NCBI GenBank assembly: GCA_950295325.1
Contig: OX485805.1
Location: forward strand, 45,966,758-46,030,757
Direction of reading: 5' to 3'
Length of the DNA stretch: 64,000 nt
Source of the DNA: Polytrichum commune
Taxonomy: Eukaryota; Streptophyta; Polytrichopsida; Polytrichales; Polytrichaceae
Shown here: positions 1 to 11,867 of the stretch, in pieces
Numbering within the stretch: the first letter of the stretch is position 1
Layout: each line of letters starts with the position of its first letter
Made by a program: the position numbers and the translations under genes
The notes under the pieces: model-generated
What the model was told of the DNA's origin: nothing
Seen by the model: the letters and a program-made list of their open reading frames with translations, nothing else
Databases searched by the model: none

Positions 1-480
1 TTTTTTTTTGAGATATTCTTGTTGAAATTTTGGGATTGAACATCTTAATTTTGGCACACACCGTTTCCGGGTCAATTGACACCGAGGACCGTGTCCAAGA
101 GCCTTGGAAGTCAAAAAGCCCCCCTTGAACAAAAAACTCAAGGTCCAAGTCAAGATTGGCTCGACCTTGAAGAATGCTTTCTCAAATTAGGAGCGCCATT
201 TTCGTCATTAAGACTAACACAATTTCAATGCGGAAGTGGTGACACATTAAGTGACAACCTCCGTTTTTTCATACCTTGGACTTGGATGATAAGTGTAAAC
301 TCCTTATGAGGCCCATTTGGGCTATGCCCAAAGGGAGCGGGGACTTGGATTCTAGTGTAAACATATTGAATTCAAATAAATTATCTCGAAAATAGTTTTT
401 TTTTAAAATCTTAATTTTGGAGTTTCCTTTAATTTGGATTGTAGTGTGAACTTGCCCCTTAGGCCACAAGAATGTCGTCG
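1..480. repeat. fragments of a TTTACACTAG/TCCAAG dispersed repeat
   Basis: No gene is visible. The phrase 'ggacttgga...gtgtaaac' occurs near 287-300 and again at 341-361, with a weaker third copy near 430-450. The same words end the inverted-repeat element at 32639-32862 and occur in 6230-6775. I read this stretch as worn fragments of that family. The short open frames here start at TTG codons and show no protein-like pattern. Confidence 0.4.
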
Positions 481-1494
481 TAAGCATTTAGGGGTTTTAA
501 GCCCTAACTTGTTGTGAGGTCTAACATTTAAATGTACACATGAAATAATGATGGAGTTCGAAAAAGGCACTAGCACAAGCAAAAAATAGTTGAAAAGTCT
601 ATTGTTTGAAAGATAGTGAAACAACCCATGATCCCGAGAGCTAATATGAGATCACCTTTTTGAATGCTAAGCAACAAATCCATACTGGATGATAACAAAT
701 GCCTACTCAATAACATTAAATGCTCTGGACTGGTAGAGATCTACCACATACAAAAATTAGTAAATTGAGGGGTGGGGGGTGAATGTTCATACCACTTGCC
801 AAGGGTGAGAATGAACTGGGGGAGAGAAAGACAAAATGTTGATTGTTAGTGTTTAGCATATGAGTTTTATTTTAAGAATATTGAACCCCAAATTGGGATC
901 AAAGACCCTAATTTAATCTACAATTTTTATGGTAGTTAGTGCAACTTACTAGCTATTTGGATTTATTTAGTGCTAGAACTTTTTACATAGAATGTAATTT
1001 TTTTTATCGAGTATAGTCATTTAGGTTGTATAATGTCCATACAACCTATTTAATGTTTGTTGGGGTGAAAATGAAATCTATAGTAAGAAGTCATAGCATT
1101 GCATAATTCCAAATAGTAAGTGACACTAAATGCCATAAATGGTGTAGTAAGTTTAAACTAAGATGAATCTGCAACCAACTTATAGGGGTCCAGGGCTAGA
1201 CAACCATCACTACTACCAAGGCAAAAGGGAGTGGTAAAACTTGACCTCCATGCTAATAAGAAGGTCAAATAATCTAGAAAAGAAACCTACATGCTATACT
1301 ACAATGGCATGTGTTTTCACCTTGGGAATCATTGGTGAGGGCCCAACTCAAGATATGAGTGTCTAACCCTAGTTGGGTGAATGTTTGGAACACCTATCAA
1401 GGGGAAGGGTGAAAATGTTGATCACTATTGTAAATATTTCTATTGTTATCTCAATTCACCCCTAAATAAGGGCCACCCCCCCCCTCCCTGTATT
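481..1494. other. AT-rich non-coding stretch
   Basis: No coding exon is seen. Positions 1120-1147 hold one inverted end (tgacactaaat...ggtgta) of the TACACCGTTT repeat family found complete at 46057-46601. A C-run lies at 1476-1484. Confidence 0.4.
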
Positions 1495-2190
1495 AATCTA
1501 CACCACTTGTGGTTTTTAGTGTTGTATGCATACTAGTGTCACTTACCCTACTTTGAGGCGTGTGCCATGTCACACTATATAATGATCAACAAACTTCACC
1601 GTTAGTGTCACCTCATGGCACTTGGTGTCCAAGTGCACCTACTAATAACTTGGAATGAGCATGTCCAACATGTTACGAGGTATATGTCTATGTTCCTGAA
1701 TGGTCTACAAGTTGTCTAAAGTGTACCTATATGACACTTGGCATCAATCAATAATTAATATACAACGTCTGACAAATCAACGTGAATTTGAGCTCATTGG
1801 CCCTACTTTGCTCAAGGATCCCCTTGGTGTAGGGTAGGATTTACTGCCTACTTTGCAGTGGGTGGGCTCTTAATTTTTTTGTCAAGCAGAGAGGAGATTT
1901 CACACCCGGGAATCGAAACGGCAACCCCTCCGTTCTAATTTGGGTACCTCTCCACTGTCATCCGGTAGTTTAGGGTCATCTCGGACCAGATACTCAACAT
2001 TAGTTTGCTCAACAATATCTTCCCCTTGCACACTTCAATGCAAAACTACCATCTCAAGTATCCCAACGTGCTACACTCATGCCATAATGTAAATTCCACT
2101 TTAGGAAGTTACTTATCTGATGAGTAGCATCACATTGATAACTACTGGAAGCGACACTAAACACCATAAATACAATGTACACAATGAACT
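1495..2190. repeat. TACACCGTTT-family element, interrupted by a SINE-bearing insert
   Basis: The blocks around 1600-1750 (cacttggtgtccaagtgcac, gagcatgtccaacatgttac, gacacttggcatc) and 1996-2190 (ttgctcaacaatatcttcc, gacactaaacaccataaa) occur in the same order at 36895-37345 without the intervening DNA. About 240 bp between roughly 1755 and 1996, including the SINE, is therefore a later insertion into this repeat. Confidence 0.5.
1845..1996 (-). mobile_element. tRNA-derived SINE, copy 1
   Basis: On the minus strand the unit contains an A-box-like stretch (TGACAGTGGAGAGG) and about 30 bp further a B-box-like GTTTCGATTCC, the layout of an internal RNA polymerase III promoter. The phrase 'cgagatgaccctaaactac' upstream of the A box is shared with the copy at 62712-62912, as is 'tgtgaaat...cctctct' downstream. 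Ends and target duplication are not clear for this copy. It is a non-autonomous retroelement and no protein is expected. Confidence 0.6.
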
Positions 2191-2423
2191 CAAATTGGGA
2201 TGAATAAAAAACCAACATATAGGAGGCCAATCTTTGGCTATTAAATGAAACCGAACACTCGGGTGGCTCATTTGAGCATTCACTTCTTTAGGAGGGGCGG
2301 GGGTGATGGAAGAAGAAGAGTGTGGTGAAGGGGGACTAGAGAAGGGGGTTGGGTTTGTGGATTATTATTATCATTACTAAATTTATGAAATTTATGAAAT
2401 ATAATTAGTTTTTGTTGTACACT

Positions 2424-2889
2424 CTAAACTCTATAGTATCACACCCGTGGCAACCAAAGTGCACGTGATATTACAGAGTTTTGTAGTGTTAACATGGATG
2501 TGTGATATTATAGAATGAGTGCAACATATGACACCATGGAATAACACAAAGTGCAACATTTTAACGGTGTGGTGTGGTCCACTCCACTCGGCCTTCCCGG
2601 GCGACGTGACATATCCATCCACCAACATTCATCATGTGGCAGAAGAAGAAGAAGAAGAAGAAGAAGAAGAAGAAGAAAACACTCCACATGTTGACACAAG
2701 GTGCAATGCGAGGGTGTGGACTGACTTCTTGGGTGGTTTAATTCGTGATAGAAGGGAGAGAAATGTGACAATAAGGAGCGAGTTGTGACCTACGAACACC
2801 CGTTCCGTAGGGTTTGGGGATATTAGAGAGCGAGTGACATTAGGGGGGTTGATATTACAGAGGTCAAGGTGTACTTGGTTGCCGTTGGG
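2424..2889. repeat. inverted-repeat element (family also at 55142)
   Basis: The left end 'caaccaaagtgcacgtgata' plus 'ttacagag' matches, inverted, the right end 'ttacagaggtcaaggtgtac' with 'ttggttgcc'. A diverged copy lies at 55142-55513. The left end itself can fold, because 'tagtatcac' is answered by 'gtgatatta'. The interior holds a GAA microsatellite. This is probably a non-autonomous DNA transposon of unassigned superfamily. Confidence 0.5.
2641..2678 (+). repeat. (GAA)n microsatellite
   Basis: About twelve consecutive GAA units. The glutamic-acid-rich or leucine-rich open frames across it are a product of this repeat. Confidence 0.95.
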
Positions 2890-3045
2890 TGGGTGCCGGT
2901 GGGGGTGCCGTTGGGGGTCTGACTACACTACTGGTGTTGAGCCTGGCCTGCAAGCCTAGGCTTCAGTTGGGGTGTATTCATGGGGAATGATTGGGAGTTC
3001 GATTCCGTTCAGTTGCCAGAGGCCTATGCTAGGAACTCATGAGAG

Positions 3046-4424
3046 TTATGTTATTTGCACCGCCTATGAAGGCATGTAGGGGGTCATTATATATTCCCCC
3101 CCCCCCTTCTCCCTTTTCCTCTGCCATGTTACTGTTGGCAAGGCCATCAAGAAGTTGTACAATGTTGTCGTTGTTTCCCAATTAGTGTGGGTTACCATTT
3201 TGGAGTTATGTGTTGGTATTATAATTGTTTACCCACCTTATCGTCTTTTATCAACTAGGTCATTATATAGCACCCCCCTCCCCCCTTTGCCATTTTACTG
3301 TTGGCAAGGCCACCAAGAAGTTGTACGCTGTTGTCGTTGTTTCCCAATTAGTGTGGGTTACCGTTTTGGAGTTATGTGATGGTATTATAATTGTTTACCC
3401 ACCTTATCGTCTTTTATCAACTAGGTCGTTATATAGCCCCCCCCCCTTCCCCCCTTTGCCATTGGAGGGTTGGCAAGGACATCAAGAAGATGTACACTGT
3501 TATGGTTGTTTCTAATTAGTGTGGGTTAGGGTTCCATTTGGAGTTATGTGTTGCTATGATCATTTACCGACGTTATGGTTCTTACCAACTAAGTTATATC
3601 ATGTTATTTGCACTGCCTGTGAAGGCATGTAGAAGGGTCATTGTATAGGGGTCGCTTGCCGTGCCATGTTATTGTTGGCAAGGCCATCAAGGAGTTGTTG
3701 TTGTTGGTTTCTAATTAGTGTGGATTAGCATTTTGGAGTTATGTGTTGTTGCTGTAATCGTTGACTGACGTTATCGTTTTGTACCAACTAAGTTACATCA
3801 TGTTATTTGCACCGCCTATGAAGGCATGTAGGGGGTCATTATATAGCACCCCCCCCCCCACTCCGCCACGTTACTGTTGGCAAGGACATCAAGAAGATGT
3901 GCATTGTTATTGTTGTTTCTAATTAGTGTGGGTTAGGGTTCCATTTGGAGTTATGTGTTGCTATAATCGTTTACCGACGTTATCGTTCTTACCAACTAAG
4001 TTGTATCATGTTACTTGCATCGCCTGTGAAGGGTCATTGTATAGGGGCCGCTTGCCCTACCATGTTAATGTTGGCAAGGCCATCAAGAAGTTGTATATTG
4101 TTGTTGTTGTTGTTGGTTTGTAATTAGTGTGGGTTACCATTTTGTAGTTATGTGTTGATGTTGTGATCATTTACCGAGGTTATCATTTTTTACCAACTAA
4201 GTTACATCGTGTTATTTGCACCGCCTATGAAGGTATGTAGGGGGGTCATTATGTAGGCCCTCCCCCTGCCCTGCCATGTTACTGTTGGCAAGGCCATGAA
4301 GAAGATGTACACTGGTGTTGGTTTCTAATTAGTGTGGGTTAGGGTTACCATTTGGAGTTATGTGTTGCTATGATCATTTACCGACGTTATTGTTTGGGGT
4401 TTAGGTTTCAGTTATATCATGTTC
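3046..4424 (+). repeat. tandem array, seven degenerate units of about 170-220 bp
   Basis: The unit starts with 'gttatttgcac', runs through 'gaaggcatgtag', a C-run, 'ctgttggcaaggcc', 'atcaagaag' and 'aattagtgtgggtta', and ends with 'ttatcgt...accaacta'. Starts are seen near 3047, 3258, 3424, 3601, 3790, 4000 and 4205. Units 2 and 3 lack the first part. C-runs at 3096, 3437 and 3849 sit at the same place in the unit. Short frames repeated through the array are shared between units only because the DNA is. Confidence 0.85.
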
Positions 4425-4900
4425 TTGGGGTCTGCGTACTGACTACACTAACTAAGATACTTTAGTGTCATATGGTAGTTAATGTCACTATGGTAACTTT
4501 TTGGATGACGCCTCTTATGTGTAAGTGAACGGAATATTGTCATGGACGATGGATGAGTTCATCCATTGGCTGAAACCACGTGTGATGAAATATTGTCATG
4601 GATGATTGAAACCTGGATGAGAAATCACTTGGTGAGTGATAGTAATTGCAACACTGTAAATCTATAATACACCATATTTTTTATTTTTTTAATAAATTTT
4701 CTACAAGGAAAGACAAATGATGTTGGGTGAACAATACTGTTGGTGACAATATACCGAGGTTTAAAATTAGTATTGAGCAAGACAATTGGAATTGGGGACA
4801 CAAAATATCATATTTAGTGTACTTATGCTATTTGGGTAAATGATGATACTCTTGGTAAGAATGATATAGCAATGCGTACCTCCAAATGGTAACCCACTCT
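4425..4900 (+). repeat. dispersed repeat shared with 30100-30340
   Basis: The blocks 'gatgattgaaa..tggatga', 'attgtaaatctataat', 'gttggtgaca' and 'attagtattgagcaagacaa' recur in the same order at 30115-30310. No coding signal is present. Confidence 0.5.
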
Positions 4901-5161
4901 AATATCACTATATTCGTTGATTGGAGACTTTTTCAAGATTTGGAGACTAATCAAGGACTTCAAGTCCGATACTGTGTTTAGTGCATGTTTTGATTATGAT
5001 ATAGATACTTGCTATGTTTAAAAATATATATTCCTCATGCATGAATATGTAGAAAGTTGATTACCAATGTTCCCTACGTTCACAATATTGCATTCTAAAC
5101 TATGAGTAAAGTTTATTTTGAGATTTCCAAAGTCTCCAATTAACGAATATAGTGATTAATT
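4901..5161. mobile_element. short inverted-repeat element (MITE-like)
   Basis: The left end 'atcactatattcgttgattg' plus 'gagactt' is answered at 5127-5157 by its inverse 'aagtctccaattaacgaata' plus 'tagtgat', giving terminal inverted repeats of about 27 bp with few mismatches. Length is about 260 bp with no coding capacity. A related word (aattggagactttcc) appears near 55575. Confidence 0.65.
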
Positions 5162-6229
5162 AGACAAACCAATGTAGTTGTTCATAGGTAAGATAGGTAC
5201 CCTAACTAGGAAATAAGGTACATATATGCTCATGTTACCAGTCAATGCTTGACTCCCTTTACGCATGGTCGTTGCTTTACCCCTAACTTCTTACGCCCGA
5301 TTTCCCTCAAAGTTTCTCGGAAAATGTGACCTCAATTTCAATGACTATAGTTGAAAATCTAAGGTTTTTTGACAAATCCAACCATATAGATATCCATTTA
5401 GAATTTTTTATAGGGTTGGTTTTTTGATTGAATCTCTACTTAAATCATCTCCAAATGACAAAATGTTACCCTCACTCCAAAGAGGGGTGATATACCTACT
5501 CAAATTAACTCACAAATCTTGAAACCATTATTTTGTAATTTTTTGGGAAGCTTTGCAATTTGAGGCCACGGGGCCACGATTGAGCATGTTCCACATGGAT
5601 TTACACCCACCAACACATGTCCAACTAAAAATTCCAATGATACATGTTTAGGATATGTTGCATTTGAGGTTCATGCAAATTTTCAGATCAATTGGGAATC
5701 ATTTGCATATAGGGATCAACAAAAAAACATGGGCCTAAAACTCTTGACCGATTGGTGCACTTCTTCATTGTAGTCTAAACTGGCTGTAAGCCCCCCCCCC
5801 CTATGAAGACCTTTGGTCTAATTTTTACCTCTACCAATAGGATTGCTCCACTTTTTTGGACCATTCCCCTTAGACCCCCCATCTAAAGTGCCCCTAAAGA
5901 GTGGATTTAACTTTACAGAAGGGTCCAAGACCAAAGAAACCCCAAAATAAAGTCATCTTATTAGTCGAGAGCCAAAACATTTGTGACCCTAGGAGTTTAC
6001 AATATGGTAAGTACACCTAAAACTGATAGATTAAGTGTTGAGGATAGTTTTATTTTTAGAATTGTCAAATTCATACATTTTCTTTTTTGCAAGGTGAATA
6101 GAATGCTAACACACCAAAGAACACATCATTTGGACAAGGGTTTAAAGCAACATTTGTAAGTGACCTTGAACCAACACTTATATCATTTGTTCTGGTGGTG
6201 CACATCTTTACTATCAAGATGTACTTGTT
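5162..6229. other. non-coding, AT-rich; remnants of repeats
   Basis: No exon is seen. Positions 5749-5795 match the right end of the inverted-repeat element at 38961-39357 (gtagtctaaactgg). A run of eleven C lies at 5791-5801. Positions 5910-6000 hold the words 'gggtccaagaccaaagaaac' of the repeat at 6230-6775. Confidence 0.4.
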
Positions 6230-6775
6230 GTACAAGATATACATGTTTTGGGTTTGGATGTACTTAACTTAGGGTCTAGGTCCAAGGCATGAGAAAATGA
6301 AGAAGGTGACGTTGATGTGGCATCATTTCCTCACCAAATTTCAAAAGTGCCCACTCAAGAACATACTCCACCTCGTTTGATCTTTAAGGTTGTGTCTAAT
6401 GTCTTGTCTAGAATTAAGGTCCATGGAGGAATGTTTTGGACTCCACATTTTCTTGGACAAGAACTAGGGTCCAAGACCAAAGAAACTCCAAAATCAAGTG
6501 ATCTTGTTGGTTGAGGAGCAAAGCTATGAACCTATGGAGTTTACACTAGGGTCTGGGTTTAAGGTATGAATATTTTGAGAGTGGTGCAGATGTGGCATCA
6601 CTTTGCCACCAAATCTCTATGGCCCCACTCATGAAAATGCTCATCCTAATTCAAGAAACTAGTATTCAAGTTTGGGCCCCCAATCTTTAAATCCAAGATT
6701 AAGGTCCATTAAGGTGTGTGTTAAGACCTCGTGTCTCTTGGCACCAAATCCTAGTGTGGACCCACCCTAAGGTAA
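6230..6775 (+). repeat. TTTACACTAGGGTC-family repeat, two direct units
   Basis: Two units of about 280 bp (from about 6255 and 6536) share 'tagggtct..gt..aaggtatga', 'gatgtggcatcac', 'ccaccaaat' and 'ttaaggtccat'. The same series occurs at 31430-31563 joined to 32398-32862. The undisturbed stretch near 6288-6330 (gtgacgttgatgtggcatca) serves as an empty-site reference for the insertion at 31564. Confidence 0.6.
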
Positions 6776-8549
6776 TGCAAACATGTAATGGACACTTCCA
6801 ACCCCACACATACACTTGTGGGTGTTGGGTGAGATTGGAAATTGTCTTGTCAAGTTAGAACTTGTGATTCATGATCATTGTCACTAACGGTTTGAAACGT
6901 TTGTTGTTTAACTTTTATAGTGTTAAAATCATAGTTGAGTTGAAAAAAGCTAGAAGAAGTCAAAGTGAAAATTGTTCCTTCTCTTTCAATATTCATATAG
7001 GCCCACCCAATTGTGATGCTATATACGCAGCTTATAATGGTGTCCATACTCCAAGCACATAGTCCAATCTCATTGTAACACATGTCATTTTTGGTGAGGC
7101 CACCTAATCACGGGAAGTCCAATTTTCAATTTGGTTTTATGTCGATGCTTCATCATGGATTTCTTGATACAACACAAGTTTCATTAAAGCCAGTCCAATC
7201 AATAGAAGTTGGGAGAACACAAATAACGAGCCACTTCACACCCACATGGTCTACAAATTTATTGTTCAAAGAGTGAATTTTGTTCATGGGTGTTCGTAAC
7301 TACTTAGGGTATTATTTACACTAGTGACCAGTTACCGTGACCACCGTTTTCCAAACTCATTGGTGCAAAATATCTTTTAAACAAGAGCCCAACCCCCTAA
7401 CACCCCAATAGTAACTCCATCAAAAAAATTGCTAATTAGTGTGGGTGACAATATTTTGGAACAAATTGCATTGAATAACGTGGAACGCAATTTGTATACC
7501 AAAACAAGGTATTCATTTAGAAGTTAAGGACTACATTTCCGATCTCTACGGATGTTTATTGGTTCCTTTTGATAATAACATGGTGTACATGGAAACTAAC
7601 CCTTAGTGATAAGATGTTTTGTAGGTAAGAGTAGACATTTAAAAGACTCGTGTTACGAAAAGATTAAACTGTGTGCTCAAAATATAGACGTCATAACAAG
7701 TTCATTCATAATAGGGAAAGCAATTGGGAGGGCTTATATGACTACTTAAAGAGTTTATTTTTTATAAATAAAAACAAAAAACAAATCGATCTCCTATAGA
7801 TGTCCACATATCAACTCAAAGTCTAAAACTAAAAATGACAATCTTTGTGATGCACAATCGCTAATCGAGTGAAGCAAATCTCAATGCAAATCGAACATCC
7901 AAATATGTTTGTGGAGCTGGAAGTCGACTTCAACGTGGAAGTGCCCACTACAACAAGCTCGGGTATTCTCCAACGTCCACCTATTTAGATTCACACAACG
8001 TTCAAACTTGTGTTGCATTAGCAAACCTATGATGCACCATCACATGCGGTTTTGTTACGCTTATCATAAACACAAGGTTTGCTGATCCCTTAATTGGAAT
8101 ACAAAATTCCACCCACGTCGAGCATTTAGTCGTGCATCAAGTATGGAGTGGTTCATAAAATTCGAAGACGCAGTCCAATCTCTTTTAAGCATCACGTGTT
8201 GTTATGGTGTTTGTTCTTTGATCCCTCACCTAATCACACACCAATCAAAAATACATAAGCATCCGATTCAAGAGAAGTAGCTCAAAAACACACCCCACCC
8301 CGCATACCTCAAATGTTGAGAATGTGTTCATGCAATAAATGCGGGGTACTCTCGCATGCAATAATTCCCCCGCCCGCCCACCCGCCCAAGCTTGGCTCCC
8401 TTGGTCACCTACTTCCACATTATTGGCCACGGATAAGCAATCGTCGCCTTAGTGTTGTTAGCCTACAAATTTTCCGGTTGTTATTGGATGCGTCCCGTTC
8501 CATTTTCATCCCTCCCGAGATGATGGTTGGTACCACGGCTTGGGGAGAA
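6776..8549. other. non-coding interval
   Basis: No convincing exon is visible. 7605-7760 is a worn minus-oriented relative of the repeat seen complete at 18590-18965. The words 'catggaaactaaccctta' at 7589-7606 are one end of the Tourist-like element at 48278-48399. The frames at 6871-7062 and 7082-7276 lack any recognisable motif and splice context. Confidence 0.4.
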
Positions 8550-9005
8550 CCGGTGGTTAGTTGCAGATGAACCGGTTGAGTTTGAGAATTAACCGGTTGA
8601 AGCTGGAGAAATAACCGGTTGAGTTTGAGAATTAACCGGTTGAAGTTGGAGAAATAACCGGTTGAGTTTGAGAAATAACTGGTTGAAGGTTGACAAATAA
8701 CCGGTTGAAGTTGGAGAAATAACCGATTGAAGGTTGACAAATAACCGGTTGAAGGTTGAGAAACAACCGGTTGAAGTTGGAGAAATAACCGGTTGAAGGT
8801 TGACAAATAACTGGTTGAAGTTGGAGAAATAACCGGTTGAAGGTTGACAAATAACCGGTTGAAGTTCGAGACTTCTGGAGAATTACAGATCATTTTAGAG
8901 GAACCTGGGGAAGAATATACCTCGAATAATGAAGGAAAACCGGAAGATGTCAACATGTAACTGGCTGGATTTAGAATCACTAGGATCTTGACTGACTGGG
9001 CCCAA
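8550..9005 (+). mobile_element. AACCGG element, copy with 14-unit minisatellite
   Basis: The element has a constant 5' part (ctagttac-agatgaaccggt type), a variable number of 22-bp AACCGGTTGA units, then 'gacttc', 'ttttagaggaa', 'aaaaccgaaagatgtcaac', 'ggatttggaatcactaggatct' type words and an end near 'cccaaaaaattcccggg'. The same order is seen at 20545, 43975, 54346 (inverted) and 33118-33965 (inverted, split). It has no coding capacity and probably moves with outside help. True ends and target duplications were not resolved. Confidence 0.6.
8570..8874 (+). repeat. 22-bp minisatellite, 14 units
   Basis: Fourteen consecutive units of 21-22 bp begin AACCGGTTGA (variants AACTGG, AACCGA). Two spacer types partly alternate, '-agttggagaaat' and '-aggttgacaaat', which suggests expansion of a two-unit period. 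The palindrome AACCGGTT sits in nearly every unit. The long minus frames across it (up to 186 codons) translate the repeat and are not a gene. Confidence 0.95.
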
Positions 9006-9758
9006 AAAATTCCCGGGCAGTGGGCTGGTAGAAAATTAAGCTTACATTCGTCCGAAGAAGCTTAAAATAATAAGAATGAATAAATAAAAAATCATGGAAG
9101 GGCATTAGGAAAGCTTTCCTGAGACAATCATCTGGCACTCTTACAACATATGTCAGATTGTTCCGTTGGTTGTGCAAGGGCCTTCAACGCGCTTGGGAAA
9201 TTATGATTTAAATAACGGGAAGTGGAAGAAAATTCCACTCGGAATCGCGCTTTTGCCAGGACCGACTCGTCGGTACAAAGAAATTCTGGAAATCATTCGG
9301 GCTGGCAGGCTGTCGGTGAAGGAAAGAAGGTTCTGATGGCGTACATATCAGGGCCCCTTCTCAGACACGGGACTGAGGGCCCGTGACCATGACACTTCAA
9401 GCACTCTCATTGGTGGAAAAGGTGGAGCCGGTCCAAGTTCGCTTCACACTACGCTTGGGGACCAACGGAGTATATATGTGAATGCAAGATGGATGGAAAG
9501 TCTACATGGATGGATTCCTACATGGCATCGAATGGATCATGTTTCATGGTCACTTGGATTGTTCTCAAGAACCACTTCTTGGAGGTAGGCCTAACACAAA
9601 ACCAGGAGACAACGGTGCACTACGAATGATGCATGAGGACCCACATGAATAGAAATCTATTGAAATAGCATTTGGTTGAGGGTCCATCACATATGACTTC
9701 ACACTATACTTGAGGATTTGTGACCACACTACATGATTTTGGAGGTTTGTTGGGACGG
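8940..9758 (+). repeat. 0.8-kb direct duplication, copy 1
   Basis: Nearly the same sequence as 11868-12715. It comprises the 3' part of the AACCGG element, a unique spacer with a coding-like patch (9175-9336), and the left portion of a GGGCCACTTC element starting at 9351 and cut off after 'ttgggacgg' at 9758. Because three different components are carried together, this is a segmental or composite-element copy. Confidence 0.85.
9175..9336 (+). pseudogene. possible captured gene fragment
   Basis: One plus frame reads through 'LGNYDLNNGKWKKIPLG' and then 'ALLPGPTRRYKEILEIIRAG' before a stop near 9336, a composition more protein-like than the surrounding repeats. The counterpart at 12105-12270 is one base longer in 'ggaccgac..' and shifts frame. 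The family is not recognised. The repeat environment suggests a host exon piece carried by a transposon. It could also be chance. Confidence 0.35.
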
Positions 9759-10699
9759 CAACCGTTTCAACAAATTCATCCACATGTTCACATACATTTT
9801 GTCTATTTCTCATCCAATGCCAGTAGTGGCAGTTGATTTATGTTGAACCTTTAAATAAAAATAAATTTTTTTATGCTACTTTACATTTAACAAAAAATAC
9901 CACAACCTAAACCACACTGTACATTATATATAATTCCCAAATTCACATTTTAGAGGACGCTATTGTATATCCAAGAAAAATGTCAAAATTGTGTGTCTTG
10001 AATAAAATCCACCCTACATTTTCTTGCACGTGGTTTTCTACATTTTGGCTAGTGCCCCCCCCCCCCCCCGCGGGTTCAATCTGTTTAAGTCTTTTCTCTT
10101 TATGATGTTTGCTCTTTGATATTCACCAAACCACATGCAGTCGAATCTAGGGGTCCAATAAACAAAATAAGCCACTTTGCCCCTAGAGGACCATGTGCAG
10201 AGCAAAGTAGAATTTAGCAACAATTTTCACATCTTCATTTGTGGATGTTGGGTATTACTTTAGGTTTTTCCTTAGATCATTGATATTTTATTCTTAGATC
10301 ATTGAAGATTGCTTTGACTATTGAGATTAGGCCGTGAAATTCCAATGATGGAATAATCCAGGATGTGTCCAAGTCTGACATTTAGTTGGTGTTGCCTTCT
10401 TGATGGTTATATTATTATTTTTGTGATGACCTTTTTCCTTCTGGACCTCTGCATGCGAGTTTAACCCATCTACAAAAAGAAAAATCTACTTTTAGAGTTC
10501 TATTTACTATGTTTCCCTAGGCTTGCTTTGGACACATGTCAAACATGGGTTGTTTTGACAAATTTATTCCATAAAAACAAAGTTTCCTAAGTACTCAAAT
10601 CTAAGCGGTATATAAGAACTTACAAAAAGCCAAATATGTCCTTATGTTCCTTTAGGGGTTAAGATCTATCTACATCGGTTTTTGGAGCTCATAGGAATA
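9759..10699. other. non-coding interval with a C15 run
   Basis: No exon is seen. A run of fifteen C occupies 10055-10069. Confidence 0.4.
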
Positions 10700-11065
10700 T
10701 ATTCTTCAATATCAATCATTGCATCATGGGGACCATGATCAATATAAGGCTAAGGGACTCACATTCACGTTGGTAGCAACATTGGCATTACATATTCTTT
10801 TCTTGTTTTTGTTCGTCATTATCAAAGTGAAGATCCTCATGCTCATTAAGTGGTCATACACATCCCACCGCCAATTAGGTTGGCTACTGAACCTAGAATG
10901 ATTAATCTTAATTTGAGCATGTAATTATGGTCTCTTTTAGACACATGTCTTTTTGGTATCCATTCTTTTACACCACACCACATATCATTCAAATATAAGT
11001 GTCCAATTAAGATGAGTAACCAAATTAAGTAGGTGTATCTTAGAAGTGAATGCATGGTACTAGTA
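10700..11065 (-). repeat. 0.38-kb dispersed repeat (family of 18590-18965)
   Basis: The words 'tatcaaagtgaagatcctca' plus 'tgctcattaagtggtcatac', 'acacatgtctttttggtatc' and 'aagtgtccaattaagatgag' are the reverse complement of words in the copies at 18590-18965 and 51140-51380, in the opposite order as expected for an inverted copy. Confidence 0.6.
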
Positions 11066-11867
11066 ATCAACTTCAACAATGGTATCAAAGAACCTACCCC
11101 CCGTGAGCAATTAAAATTGTAGTACCGGTCAAAAATTCACATTTGGGTGGGTGTATCAAGGTGAGAGAAGATTTGTATATGCAAGGTGTTCTTTGGGTCA
11201 ATGTCATTGTGAACTGCATCGTTACTATGGCAAGTTGACATAGGTATGAAGGTTCTTGCATGGTATATAGACATGCCTATTACCATCAAATATGCATACC
11301 CCATAGCATTCCTAAGCAGCTACATGATGATCCCTTTCCAAAACAAGAGGTTGCAATCTTAAAAACTCATATAACTTACATCTACTTGTCAAAAAGTTCA
11401 CAGTACACAATTTGAGTGCTCCTTATGAACACGGAGTCCCGAAATTAAAGAAGAAGTATGCTCATGCGATACATGGTCCCACGCAACACATACTTTTCCC
11501 GACCTTATATATGTAACCAAATTTCATTTCCTTCTAACAACAATCTCTTGTATGTCACACCCAAAAAGGTCTCCAACTCACATTTTTTTGAGTATAATAC
11601 ATCTTTGATTAAGTTGGACTCTCCAACCAATTAGGGGTTAATTATACACTATATGTGAGTGATATAAGGCAAGGTTTGTAATTAAGAATAGACACCTTAA
11701 AGAGAGAATTTATGTTGAAATTCGACTATGTGCTCAAAATACCGTAACCTATCCTTCTACGTTTACTTGTTAGCATAGTTAGAAGGGCATTGCTACATCA
11801 CTTTTTTCTTTTTCTTTTTTTCTTTTTTTTGTAAAGGAATGAATTTCTCCTCGACTTCCAATAAGGG
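11066..11867. other. non-coding, AT-rich
   Basis: No exon or RNA gene is seen. A short fragment of the 0.38-kb repeat occurs near 11690-11760. The word 'tggtatcaaagaacc' near 11077 resembles an initiator-tRNA primer-binding site but has no LTR next to it. Confidence 0.35.

Noticed and set aside
2508-2788. Poly-leucine and poly-glutamate frames
   Set aside because: Caused by the GAA microsatellite.
8570-8874. CRISPR-like regular spacing
   Set aside because: Units are directly adjacent without unique spacers, and the context is a plant genome.
8420-8980. 186-codon minus open frame
   Set aside because: It translates the 22-bp minisatellite in repeated QPVIS/STGYLSTFNRL-like words; no gene is implied.
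11077-11092. tRNA-Met primer-binding site of an LTR retrotransposon (tggtatcaaag)
   Set aside because: No LTR end stands directly upstream and no gag or pol frame follows.
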